The notes under the pieces: generated by a model
Database searches by the model: none
What the model was told of the DNA's origin: nothing
The model's input: the letters and a program-made list of their open reading frames with translations, nothing else
Made by a program: the position numbers and the translations under genes
Shown: one piece after another, positions 44,451 to 55,949 of the stretch
Numbering within the stretch: position 1 is the stretch's first letter
Layout: every line of letters begins with the position of its first letter
NCBI GenBank assembly: GCA_032719365.1
Contig: CM064873.1
Location: 46,724,332-46,788,331, forward strand
DNA length: 64,000 nucleotides
Origin: Prinsepia uniflora
Taxonomy: Eukaryota > Streptophyta > Magnoliopsida > Rosales > Rosaceae
Direction of reading: 5' to 3'

Positions 44451-45235
44451 CCTGCAGTGGCAGAACTGAGAGCTTTAGTACTTGCAGTGTCAGCAAATGT
44501 TTGACCTGTCAACAGGTTATGGCCGAATGGAAGAGACTGTATGGGGCCATGCAGCCACTTTCGATTCCTGAGTGGAAGTGGGATCACATCACTATGGATT
44601 TCGTATTCAAACTGCCTAGGACCCGGAGTGGTTATGATGGAGTCTGGGTGATAGTGGACAGATTGAAGAAGTCGGCACATTTTCTACCAGCGTGAGAAAC
44701 GTTCAAGCCTAATCGGTTGGCTCAGTTGTTTGTGGATAATATTATCAAACTACAAGGTACGCTGGAGTCGATATTTTCGGATCGGGATCCACGCTTTACT
44801 TCGTGATTCTGGTGGACTCTATAGAAGGCTCTAGGTACGAGCCTATATTTCAGTACGGCTTTCCATCCACAGAGTGACGGTAAGTTTGAGAGGACTATTC
44901 AGACATTCGAGGATATGACGAGAGCATGTCCGCTATAGTTTCCGGATTCATGGGATACGTTTTTGCCTCTGATGGAATTTGCGTACAACAACAGCTACCA
45001 TGCGAGTATTGGCATGGAACCTTATGAGACACTATACGATCGGCAGTGTAGGACGCCTGTTTGTTGGACGGAGGTAGAGAGTGAGCAGCTTTGATCCCAG
45101 AATTGATGGATATGACCCTGGAGAAGGTCCGGATTATCAAGGAGAGGCTGAAAGCGACGCAGGATTGCTAGAAGAATTATGCTGATAGATGGATCAGGGA
45201 TCTTGAATTTACTGTTGGAGATTGCGTTTTTCTAA
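44451..45235 (+). pseudogene. pol: Integrase pseudogene, zinc domain partly deleted
   Basis: Only the tail of the HHCC domain (KCLTCQQVMAEWKRL) is left; the two His residues are deleted. The catalytic core is readable: WDHITMDFVF with the first Asp, IFSDRDPRFTS with the second, HPQSDGKFERTIQ with the Glu. Stops fall near 44694, 44804, 44821, 44936 and in the C-terminal part, and a frameshift lies near 45090. The order RT-RNaseH-integrase is that of Ty3/gypsy. Confidence 0.8.
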
Positions 45236-45561
45236 AACTGCCTTCGTGGAAGGGAATTGTGAGATTCGGTCGACGTGGGAAGCTGAGTCCCCGTTATATT
45301 GGGCCATATGAGATCACCGAGAGGGTTGATGGTACAAAAATATGTGCGTGATGAATCACATATCTTACCGAAACAACAATTGGAGCTTAGGACCGATTTG
45401 AGCTTTGAGGAGCAGCAGTGTAGAAATTGGATTGGAAGGACAGGGTGCTAAGGAACAAGAGTATTACCTTAGTAAAAGTGCTATGGAGGAATCATGACGT
45501 GGAAGTAGCCACGTGGGAGCTCTAGACTCAAATAAGAGAACAACATCCGCAATTATTTGAG
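45236..45561 (+). pseudogene. pol: Integrase C-terminus and chromodomain remnant
   Basis: RFGRRGKLSPRYIGPYEITE is the conserved integrase C-terminal block of plant chromoviruses. After a short deletion and several stops the chromodomain remnant reads WKDRVLRNKSITLVKVLWRN and VEVATWEL, ending at QLFE before a stop near 45561. The chromodomain is known in this group to direct insertion to heterochromatin. Confidence 0.75.
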
Positions 45562-45599
45562 TGAATTTCTAGGGCGAAATTTTTGTAAGGTGGGTGAAT

Positions 45600-45984
45600 T
45601 GTAACATGACACTTTTGTAAAATGACCTTTTTGCCCCAAGTTGGGGAAAATTATGGACTTTTGACTCGGAATGTATTTTGGACTTTGACCTATGATCGTG
45701 ATGTAGATCGGGACGTCACGGGTCAAGAGAGAGTTTGGATCAGTTTAGTGCCCGAAATCGCGAGTTATCGACGGTTGAGGTTTACAGTTCACTGTTCATC
45801 CAATCTCAGGTAATTTTTAGATCTTGTTTTCTAATTTTGATCATATAGATCTCGTAGTTAGGTTGAAACGATCATATATGGAAAGACCAGATCGAAAATG
45901 GTTGAGGAATTAGAGTTTTGGAACCGAGTTGGGTCGCGGGTTTGTGCGACCCGGTTTGTAGGCCCGTCGAGAGATCAGGGACGA
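45600..45984 (+). mobile_element. Truncated 3' LTR of the decayed Tekay-type element
   Basis: It starts TGTAACATGACAC after the purine tract and corresponds to the LTR at 38561 (for instance CGCGAGTTATCGACGGTTGAG matches 39274-39294), but a block of several hundred bases is missing in it. It is cut at 45984 by the next LTR. Confidence 0.7.
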
Positions 45985-48213
45985 TGTAACGACCCGTCCC
46001 AAATTTCGGGATCATTTTAGTGAGTAATCACGAATTAGAGTGACTAATTGGTGATTAGTCGAGAAATCGCGGACGGACGGTGCGAGATGACGATTTTGCG
46101 CCTGAGAATGGGTGAAATGTTGACTTTTGACCCAGGTGGTCAAATTGACCATAATTGATGACCGTGACGTAGATCGGAATGTTAGAGTCCGTAGACAGGT
46201 GACACGTAGAAATCGGACGTTCGAACGGAATATTACGGGTCTAAAATGGAAATTAGCACTATTTATGCAAACCGAGAAAGGATGACATGTGGCATGATTT
46301 GATTGGAGAAAAATCTGGAATGACCCACCAGATGAGTGACAAGTGTCACCCATCTGATAGGCCCAGAACCCAATATTTTGGGTTTATCTTCATCTTCATC
46401 ATTCAGTCATCCTCACATCTCTGTGCTTTCCCATAACCTGTGAACCCAATCCCTCACAAGTATGCTCAAACCTCACCTGATGCGACTGGACCGTGAACGA
46501 AGCAACGACAGCGAGGTAAGGAAACCAAAAACCTGTAGCTTGTTTTGAGTTCAAAAATGGAGGGACATGTTTTGATGTATGTTGACCATTTTGGAGATTT
46601 GGACGAGGTTCCTAAAGACAGGACGAGGTCATTGGGCTTGGAATCGAGGATCGCGGTGGCTGGAGTTGACTGCAGAACGGAGTTGCAGTGGCCAGTTAGT
46701 GTTCACCTTTGAACATGTATGGCTAGATGAAGCCATAGGAAGAAGAACAGAAGGAAATGGTGGAGGAATAAGGGTTTCAGGTCCTAGTCGGGTCTAGCGC
46801 ATGGGCGACCCGTTGCAGAGGACCCGTCGAGAGGCTGAAGATGAGATGACATCATCATCTGACGTCATCATCAGACAGCTGTCAGACAAGGACCAATCTT
46901 GGAGCGACACGTGTCACATGTCAGTACCTAATCAGCACTGAAATGTCAATGACGTGGCCCAATCACGGGTTGCCACGTGTCACTGTCATGTCAATGACGT
47001 GGACCAGTGGCAGGTTGACACGTGGCACTGTCAGATCTGACAGTTGTCAAAGTTTCAGAGGGTGACGTCGGCGTTGACTTTGTTGACATCAACAGCGTTG
47101 ACTTTGCTAAAATTAGTAGCGTTGACTTTTATAACATTGACTTTTGCGTTGAGCACGCACGTGGGGTTGCGTGAGCTCAATTTTCGAGGTGGGACTAGTG
47201 TCTTTTTTAAGGTTTCAAAGATTTGGATCCAATGGTGGTGGTTTCGGGTCGATCAGAGATTGTTAGGTTGATCAAATAGAGGTTTTTCACCTCGGAAAAC
47301 GTGTCTTGGACACGTTCACTTTTCTGGGTGTTTTGGGGTTTTATCCTATGAACTTATATATATAGTTAGTGACCTTCGGGTATGATTTGGACAGGTTCGA
47401 AAGTCCCAGAGATGGCGGATTAGCCTCGGCGAGGCTTAAGGCATGCGTATCGAGAAGGCAACTAGGACGATCTGTGAGTAGACTTTTGTTTTCGAAATAT
47501 GATGCATGCATAACTATTTTATATGTTTTATATATGTGATTTCTATGATTATGATTGCGGTAATTATGATTTACGTATTGGCACGTATTTCGAGGTTTAT
47601 GATTTTATACTGTATTTTACGTGCTGGTATTTCCAAGATGGTTTAATGGAATGGTTTTGGATTTGGAAATATGAAATCGGTCATGAGACCCATTTGATTT
47701 GGAAACCATCAAACTAGGAGTCCATTTGATTGAATGAAATGTAGGGCTGAAGGCCCATTTGATTTACATGATCGAGCTAAAGGCCCAGTTGATTATGATA
47801 CCGGGCATAAGACCCACTTGTGGTTTATAAATGTGATTTCGGGTTTGGAGACCCTAAAACGGATTTGGATTTGAGAAATCGGATTTTCTGGATTTTGATG
47901 GTTTTAAGGAAATTTCGGGCTTGGCCCCTTTGAGATGTTTTGAAATGATTTTATAACGATGTTTTTCATGTACCATCCTTAGATGAGGATATGTGGATGG
48001 TCTCCTCCAAATGTCTGGGACACTAGGGAAGTCACGGCTCATTTCCTGCGAGGGGTCATTGCACGGACCGATCAGACCGTATAGTGACTCAGAGCAGGAT
48101 TGCTATGATTTGACGTCTAGGATGTCAGACATGGGATGTTAGAGATTGACCCGGTGAGACCCCAGAAAGCACGCGTTGCTTAGACCATGAGATATGACGT
48201 CTTGGACGCTAGA
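45985..48213 (+). mobile_element. Truncated LTR, plus strand
   Basis: It begins TGTAACGACCCGTCCC at 45985 and contains the hairpin (46330-46355), a bZIP-motif stretch (46845-47045), CTGTGAGTAGAC (47472-47483) and GGCCC palindromes (47660-47830). It breaks off at 48213 where the LARD-like element starts. Its later part resembles the LTR at 38561 (ACGTCTAGGATGTCAGAC). Whether it is a solo LTR or part of a larger element cannot be told. Confidence 0.7.
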
Positions 48214-51200
48214 TGTGACGACCCGTCTAGAATTAGTAGGATTAATTAAGAATTAATGACGGATTAGCGAGACTAATCGGAGATTAGACGAGGATTAGCG
48301 GACGTTCGGGCGAAATGACGATTTTTCCCCTAGAATGGGAAAATCATTGACTTTTCGTTCAGGCGGTCAGATAGGCTTTGACCGATGACCGTGACGTAGT
48401 TTGTGACGTCACGAGTTCATAGACAGGTGGTACGCTCGATTCCAACGTCCGAAGAAAAAGTTATGACGTTCAGTAGTTCAATGGCATTTTGGTAATTTAG
48501 GCCAAAAGTTTACTCCTGACCTGGGAGATCCGATGGCCTAGGGCCGAAGACCGTTACATAGATCGGGATGATACGAATCCGTAGACAAGCGGCACGTCGA
48601 ATTCGGACGTTTGATGGCGAAGTTATGGTTCACGGAAGTTCAAGGAAACTATTGCACGAATTTCGAGACGAATTACTTTTGGACTTTAGTGGGGTCAGAT
48701 ATTTTCCCCATTAACCAATGGATGAGTGACAAGTGTCACTCATCCACTGGCCACCATTCCACATTCATGCATTCAACCCTTGCATTTTCACCGATCATTT
48801 TCCTTGTCCCCAAACAAACCGATCAACCCATTCTCCCCAAATTCAACCCTCCAACCTTGTGATCATGACTAAGAGGCCAGACAGTAAGGGAGGACATTTG
48901 GAAGGTGGTGACCTGCCAAGCAGCAACGCCACCGTGCACGGCGGCCATGAAAACCGAGAGGTACCCGGTTTGCCCAAATTTCTATTTTAATTTGATTTCA
49001 ACGTTTTAGATTGTTTTGGATGACTAGGATGGAGTTATTGGGTTAGTAGGAGAGTTCTAAGGTGTTTTGGAGGGTGGTTCACGGCGGAGGAGGCCGTGGG
49101 AACTGCTGGGAAAAACTTGAAAGGTGGAGTTCAATTTGGAACATTGGGTTTTAGGTGTTGTTGATTAGTTTTAAGGATTGGTTTGGATAGAAAACTTGAA
49201 AATAGGAAGTTTAGGATCGAAAAGGAGAAGATTGGATGAAAAATGAGGGGTCTAAAGGGTCGGACCGGTCACGCCAGTCCAACTGGACCGGACTGCACAG
49301 TTGAACCGGCCGGACCGGTCTGATGCAAGGAAGAAGATGACTGCACAGTGGCGCGTGAGGCCCACGCGCAGTCTCTTCTAGGGGCTCGTACGGGCGCGTG
49401 GTCAATCCTTTGGGGGTGGTCCCAACATGTAATTTCGTCTATTCAATGTAACGAACATTTTGGGACTAGTTTCGTGTCAATCGGACATCGTTTCGATATG
49501 GTTCGGGACGTCCCGATGGTTTAGATTCGCGTTTAAAAATAGTTAGAAATTCTGGAAAATTACGGGACTTTAGTGAGGGGTTATTTAGTAGTTAATAACC
49601 CTTTAAATTAATTTGGACTGGTTCGGGAATCCCGGAGGTGACGTTTGACCCGGGAGACGATTATGGCACGCGTATCGAGGCGCGGCTTCGGACGGTCTGT
49701 GAGTGGACTCTCCTTTCGAAATTGATGCATGCATAAATGTTTTATAATTGGTTTAATACAAGTTTTATGATGCCTTGAGTGCATTTGTTTGTGGTAGCCT
49801 AGGATTTACATATTTGCATGTATTTCGAGATTTTCGGTTTTATACGATGCTCATACGTACTAGGTTTTCAACGAGGGTGTAATAAATGGATTTCGGATTT
49901 AGAAATATGAAATCGGGCACGAGACCCATTTAATTTACGAAATCTCGGACTTGGAGTCCATTTGAGCTGACGAGAAATCGTATCGAGGGTCCATTTGAGC
50001 TATACGATCGGACCGAGGGTCCCGTTGATTTATGAGCCGGACTTGGGGCCCATTTGGTTGTAATATCGGGCTGGAGGCCCCTTTGACTATGGTATCGGGC
50101 TTAAGGCCCCGTTGGTTGGGAAATCGAGCTTGAAGCCCTATTGCTTTATGGTTTCGGGCGTAGGGCCCAGTTAGTGGTGGTATCGGGCTTGAGGCCCAGT
50201 TGAATGTAATATCGGGCTTGAGTACCAGTTCAATTTTTGAAATGAGTATTCGGGCATGAGACCCTGTTGAACTGAGGATTTAGGCCGAGGCTTGTGAAAT
50301 GGATTTGAATCGGATTCGAGGAATCCTGTTGAGATGAATCGGGTATGAGACCCAGTTGAGAAATGCATTTGAGAAAGAAAGAAAGTATTTGAAAAGATAT
50401 GAACCCTCCATATTGATTATATGGTCTCCTCCAGCGTCGACCTGGAGAGTCACGATCCACAAACCAGAATGGGTATCCCCATAGGGATCCCGTTCCAGGA
50501 GTGGTGGTTACTAGATATGATGTGGTCCCGGACCAGATTCCGGAGAGATGTGTGGACTAGATCCAGAGAGAGAGCTCGGACTAGATCCAGAGATTGAACC
50601 TCCCAGATGGATATTCCTGGGAGAAGACTCGGAGTGAGACCCCGAGTACTGTGCACACTAGGTCATAGATTTGATATCGTGACTATATCGGGGATGTGTT
50701 CCCTAGGGGCTGTGTGCCCCGAGTTGGCATCTTCTCGGAAGTGCCGCGGATGTGTTATACGTATGTTGATACGTATGAGGTCTTATGAAAAAGTGATTTG
50801 AGGGCAGAGACCCTGTGCTTTATGTTTTGGGAAGTGATTTGTGGGCGGAGACCCTGTGTACCATGTTTTAGAAAGTGATTTGGGGCGGAGACCCCCGTAT
50901 TTGATATTGTGGAAATGATTTGGGGTGGAGACCCCGTATACTGTGTTTTGGTATTTCACTGAGAATGGTTTTGGGCTGAGACGCACGTGATGAGATTTGG
51001 GCTGAGTTCCCATGTATTGATTTATGGTTTTGGGTTTGTGATTTCGGGTCGAGGACCCAAATGGAATTATGGGTCATGACGGTTTATGGGGCCGGGCATT
51101 AACCCTTGAAAGGTTTTCTAATTGTTTGACAAAGGTTTTTTTTTGAACGTTTGAGAAATGGTTTTAAATGCATGCATATGTATTTATGAAGGGCATAAAT

Positions 51201-51458
51201 GTCTTCATGTGAAAATGTTTTTAATAAAAGTTTATTTTTTCCACTCACGACTTTTAATATTTTAATGCCCTTCAGGTTGGTCGTGGATGCGGGCTGTAGC
51301 AGAGACGAGACATCACTCCCCTCCTCCTACGATCCTGACGCACTCTGATAGCCCCGGCGAGAGCTAGAGATGGAATTTTCCCTGGTCTGACACGTGGTCT
51401 CAGACGGGATCAAGCGGGTCCCGGGTTAATCCCGGGGGATTTGGGACCAGTCCTGACA
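48214..51458 (+). mobile_element. 5' LTR of the plus LARD-like element
   Basis: It starts TGTGACGACCCGTC and ends GGGACCAGTCCTGACA, 3.25 kb. It contains the hairpin (48720-48745), a CT-rich leader, CTGTGAGTGGAC (49697-49708), GGGC..GGCCC palindromes (49910-50350), a second array of GGGGCGGAGACCCC units (50790-51010), TTCCACTCACGA (51239-51250) and CCCTTCAG ending at 51275. The right arm has decayed relative to other copies. Confidence 0.85.
49860..51020 (+). repeat. Palindromic minisatellites in the LARD 5' LTR
   Basis: Units such as ATCGGGCTTGAGGCCCAGTT recur about every 35-40 bases between 49910 and 50300. A second group (50790-51010) repeats GATTTGGGGCGGAGACCCCG every ~50 bases. Both contain GGGC/GCCC or GGGG/CCCC hairpins. 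Confidence 0.75.
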
Positions 51459-51460
51459 AG

Positions 51461-51526
51461 TTTGTATCAGAGCGAGGTAGGCTCATTTGATACTCATGGT
51501 ACTCTGATACCAGTTGGTATCAGAGC
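51461..51526 (+). promoter_or_regulatory. Two primer binding sites, the second palindromic
   Basis: TTTGTATCAGAGC (51461-51473, one mismatch) adjoins the LTR end, and a perfect TTGGTATCAGAGC stands at 51514-51526. The second is the right arm of a perfect inverted repeat CTCTGATACCA/TGGTATCAGAG with two bases between (51502-51525). Confidence 0.8.
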
Positions 51527-52718
51527 GTAGAGTACTCGCAGGTCGAGGATGTGATGTCTTTGAAGTCTTAACAGCGGTCATCAACCTGGTAGTTATGGCA
51601 TTAGTACGAGGATTTGGTAGAATCGAACCTTAGTTAGATGGTGTTTGGCACGTAGTGCGATAGTTTGAGGTTCGATTGGCGTGGAATGCCACGTGTTTCG
51701 AAGTTTGATCCCGAGGAGGATCAGTGTTGGTGTGAATCTAACGGATTAGAGCCGTAGTATGACCGGTAAATAGGACTATGCCGACCGGTAGACACAGTAT
51801 GACGACTTGAGAGTCGTGACTGCTCGACAGTGGGTCGTATCGGATAGAGGATGTCCGGATTTATACCAGTGTGGTCAGAGGTCAGGGTCGCCCGGTTTAC
51901 GATTACCCTGTACGACTACGCTTACGATGGTTGGGAATAGGAATGTGTAACTCTGGTTGGCGTAGTGATGCCATGTTTCGATGTGTCGAATCCCGGAGTA
52001 GTTGTGGTGTGACACGATAGGATACGATTGCGACGTGTAACACTTGTGCTGTATTGGACTAGGAGTACAGCCAATTCTTATGAAGGCCAACTGCTGAGAG
52101 CTGTAGAGTTACGAGAGGAAGAGATCCTCATAGTGTAGTTATTGGCTGGTTGGGTACCAGTATTGGAGTACAATGACTCTTCGGAGTCGAGATCGAGGCA
52201 TCGGTCTAGATGGTAGGGCTGCAGCGGGTAGACGGGTTTGTAATAACCCTAGTTGGCGATTGATTGTACAAGTTACAAAGAGTGTGGTACTTGTGATCGG
52301 ATCCTGAGGTGGACCGATCGGTGGATGTTGTACGTTGAGAGGTTGGTACTTGCGGTGAGTTGAACGCATGGATTTGGAGTCTCGGTAGCAGAGTGTTTCT
52401 GAGATTGGTCTGCACGAGGTTGTGGCAGACGCTGCTATCGATGGACGTAGTCGAGTCTTATAAAGTTGGATGGACTCAGGTTGCAGTGACGATTGTGACG
52501 ATATGATTCGTTAGTCGTGACGATGATATGAGGTGCGTGAGTGACACATGGTATGAACAGTGATTCTGGATTCGACTCGGTGACGACTGAGTCCGATAGC
52601 AAAATGAGATGTTGACGTTGGGTGTTGGCACACTTGCCACGCTCTAGTGAAGGTGATGGTTATAAGTGGGACAGAGAGGATCCCGAGTGTCTCAGTGCGA
52701 GGTACGGGAGTATTTGGT

Positions 52719-52866
52719 ATGGAGACTAGTTTCCCTAGTGATGTAGATCAGTTTCCTTAGTGATGGAGACCAGTTTCCCAGTGATGGAAACCAGTTTCCT
52801 CAGTGATGGAGATTAGTTTCCCCTGTGATGGAGATCAGTTTCCCCAGTAATGGAGACTAGTTCCCC
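52719..52866 (+). repeat. ~21-bp tandem array in the LARD interior
   Basis: Seven degenerate units of GATGGAGACCAGTTTCCCCAG. It is the plus-strand counterpart of 25801-25953. Confidence 0.85.
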
Positions 52867-54056
52867 CAGTGCTGCGAGATTGAGTCGCGAGGGTGTGCCC
52901 AGAAGTCGTAATTTTTGAAGTGAAACGTGAGTTCCAGGTACGAATGGATGACGTAAGTGACGTCTTATGACAAAAAGGTTGATTGGTCAGCTTTGGTGGT
53001 ATACAACGATTTGGTTGCAGATCACAGCAGGAGTCTGTTGTGACTCTTTAGCTGAGCGGTACATAGGATTAGGATAACTTGACATCCTTTTGGATGTGCA
53101 TATACGATAGTAAACGGATAGGGGAGTTGGAGGTCACGGACGCGTGGATCGTTTCCAGTTGAGCTGTGGACTTGAGAGTCCATCGTGGATTGGTTTTGGT
53201 TGATTACGGTTGACCAGACCTCCTGAGTAGAGGACTTGGAAATCGATTATCTATAGGACATGAAAATACTCGTGTGATGAGCGAGTTAAGTAATTGGAAA
53301 AGAAATATGTTTCCAACGTGATTGGAACTTTGGAATCAAGAGAGGTTGTAATTGAGATGATGACATCAAATTTCATCCAACGATGACATCAAATCTCATC
53401 ATCTTGGATTCGTCCATAGGTAGGACGATGATGAGTGATATGACAGCTAAGAGTTCAAGAGGGTGTAAGAACCGAACACCTAGGCTGTGAGTTAAGTTTG
53501 ATTGAATGGACGAGTAGATGGTGCTTAGCGTCACAGGATGTGACGAGTGAGTGTCCGTGGTGATGGACGGTTGGGGTCCGGATCATGGTTGGAGTGCGGA
53601 TGGTAGTTCGTGGTTGGACGTTTCCAGAGAGCAGTCCTTGTGTAGGTCTTGGGCGCCCCGATGTTGTTGTGGTATAGGTGCATCGGAGAGTTGTGCACGT
53701 TCGAAGATGGGATTGATCACGATCAATCGGTATGTCGGGTTGAGAGTTCCCGAAAGTACGAGTATGTTGTAGTTTGGATAGAGTCCTAGATGGACATGAG
53801 TGACGATCGGATCATATCCGATGAGTGACAGTTTGGAGACACACCAGAGTGTAGATGACAAGTGGTATCGCTGAGTGATGCGGGATACTATACGAGGACT
53901 CAAGAACGAGTCAAGATCAGAGTAGCGCAGTGGAAACGCAGTGGAGCCGAGAGTTACCAGCTGGTCACGACGGATGTGACCTGTGAGAGTAATGGATGGA
54001 TTCCACAATTTGGTTGTGGAATCGGGTCGATTTAAATTTCGAGGATGAAATTCTTT

Positions 54057-54067
54057 AAGGGGGGAAG
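54057..54067 (+). promoter_or_regulatory. Polypurine tract of the plus LARD-like element
   Basis: AAGGGGGGAAG ends three bases before the 3' LTR start at 54070 and is preceded by the family phrase AATTTCGAGGATGAAATT. Confidence 0.8.
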
Positions 54068-54069
54068 TT

Positions 54070-55949
54070 TGTGACGACCCGTCCCGAATTAGTGGGATTA
54101 ATTAAGAATTAATGATGGATTAGTGAGACTAATCGGAGATTAGATGAGGATTAGTGGACGTTCGGGCGAAATGACGATTTTGCCCCTAGAATGGGCAAAT
54201 CATTGAATTTTCGTTTAGTTCGTGACATCACGAGTTTATAGACAGGTGGCACGCTCGATTCCGACGTCCAAAGAAAAAGTTATGACGTTCGGAAGTTCAA
54301 GGGAATTTTGGTAATTTGGGCCAAAAGTTGACTCTTGACCCGGGAGATCCAATGGTCGAGGGCCGAAGACCGTTACGTAGATTGGGATGATATGAATCGA
54401 TAGACAGGCGGCACGTCGAATTCGGACGTTCGACGACGAAGTTACGTTTCACGGAAGTTCAAGGGAACTATTGCACGAATTTCGAGACGGATTACTTTTG
54501 GACTTTGGTGGGGCCAGATATTTTCCCCAGCAACCAATGGATGAGTGACAAGTGTCACTCATCCACTGGCCACCATTCCACATTCATGCATTTCAACCCT
54601 TTCATTATCATCGATCATTTTCCTTGTCCCCAAACAAACCGATCAACCCATTCCCCCCAAATTCAACCCTCCAACCTTGTGATCATGACTGAGAGGCCAG
54701 AGAGTGAGGGAGGACGTTTGAAAGGTGGTGACCGGCCAGGGAGCAACGCCACCGTGCACGGCGGCCATGAAAACCGAGAGGTACCCGGTTTGCCCAAATT
54801 TCCATTTTAATTTGATTTCAACGTTTTAGATTGTTTTGGATGACTAGGATGGAGTTATTGGGTTAGTAGGAGAGTTCTAAGGTGTTTTGGATGGTGGTTC
54901 ACGGCGGAGGAGGCCGTGGGAACGGCTGGGAAAAACTTTAACTGTGGAGTTCAATTTGGAACCTTGGGTTTTAGGTGTTGTTGATTAGTTTTAAGGATTG
55001 GTTTGGATAGAAAACTTGAAAATAGGAAGTTTAGGATCGAAAAGGAGAAAATTGGATGAAAAATGAGGGGTTTAGAGGGCCGGACCGGTCACGCCGGTCC
55101 AACTGGACCGGACTGCACAGTCGAGCCGGCCGGACCGGTCTGATGCAAGGAAGAAGATGACTGCACAGTGGCGCGTGAGGCCCACGCGCAGTCTCTACTA
55201 GGGGCTCATATGGGCCCGTGTTCAATCCTTTGGGGGTGGTCCCAACATGTAATTTCATCTATTCGATGTAACAAACAGTTTGGGACTGGTTTGTGTCAAT
55301 CGGACATCGTTTCGATATAGTTTGGGACGTCCGAATGTTTAGATTCGCGTTTAAAAATAGTTAGAAATTCTGAAAAATTACGGGACTTTAGTGAGGGGTT
55401 ATTTAGGTAGTTAATAACCCTCTAAATTAATTTGGATAGGTTCGGGAATCCCGGAGGTAACGTTTGACCCGGGAGACGATTATGGTACACGTATCGAGAC
55501 GCGGCTTCGGACGGTCTGTGAGTGGACTTTCCTTTCGAAATTGATGCATGCATAAATGTTTTATAATTGTTTTAATACATGTTTTATGATGACTTGAGTG
55601 CATTTGTTTGTGGTAGCCTAGGATTTATGTATTTGCACGTATTTCGAGAATTTTAGTTTTATACGATACTCATACGTACTAGGTTTTCAACGAGGGTTTA
55701 ATAAATGGATTTCGAATTTAGAAATATGAAATCGGGCACGAGACCCATTTATTTTACGAAATCTCGGATTTGGAGTCCATTTGAGCTGACGAGAAATCGG
55801 ACCGAGGGTCCATTTGAGCTATACGGTCGGACCGAGGGTCCCGTTGATTTACGAGCCTGGCTTGGGGCCCATTTGGTTGTAATATCGGGCTGGAGGCCCC
55901 TTTGACTATGGTATCGGGCTTAAGGCCCTGTTGGTTGGGAAATCGGGCT
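54070..55949 (+). mobile_element. 3' LTR of the plus LARD-like element, truncated
   Basis: It starts TGTGACGACCCGTCCC and follows the 5' LTR closely, except for a deletion of roughly 40 bases near 54210. It has the hairpin (54539-54564) and CTGTGAGTGGAC (55516-55527). It stops at AAATCGGGCT near 55949, in the middle of the palindromic array, where pol sequence of another element begins. Confidence 0.8.

Larger units (their letters stand above)
38561..45984 (+). mobile_element. Decayed Tekay-type Ty3/gypsy element, plus strand
   Basis: The element has a 5' LTR (38561-41120), primer site (41124-41135), gag and pol pseudogenes (41218-45561), a purine-rich tract (TAAGGTGGGTGAAT near 45586) and a 3' LTR cut after 385 bases by a further LTR at 45985. 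The C-terminal chromodomain remnant and RT sequence place it with plant chromoviruses of the Tekay/Del group. A Cassandra TRIM interrupts gag. Many stops, frameshifts and two deletions (protease; integrase zinc domain) make it inactive. Confidence 0.8.
51459..54069 (+). mobile_element. Internal region of the plus LARD-like element, non-coding
   Basis: From primer site to purine tract this is 2.6 kb without a gag or pol motif. It matches 24071-27252 on the opposite strand and parts of 1-2121. The longest frame, 141 codons on the minus strand at 53583-54008, is not preserved in the other copy. The interior may serve only for packaging and reverse transcription. Confidence 0.7.
48214..55949 (+). 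mobile_element. LARD-like non-coding LTR element, plus strand
   Basis: A 5' LTR (48214-51458), non-coding interior (51459-54069) and truncated 3' LTR (54070-55949) form one element. Total internal length is only 2.6 kb, less than one LTR, with no gag or pol trace. LARDs are defined as long LTR elements with structural but no coding function. A second copy lies on the minus strand at 23870-29975 and a relative at 1-5378, showing that the family multiplied without its own genes. In one 120-base block of the two LTRs that I aligned by eye (48841 and 54661) I count eight mismatches, so the insertion is not very recent. Confidence 0.8.

Noticed and set aside
48866..48990. Short ORF in LTRs starting MTKRPD (also 54686-54810)
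   Set aside because: The two copies differ mostly at amino-acid-changing positions, and no related ORF is seen in other LTRs, so selection on a peptide is not supported.
53583..54008. 141-codon minus-strand frame in the LARD interior
   Set aside because: The frame is not kept in the homologous copy at 24071-24600 and no domain is recognisable.
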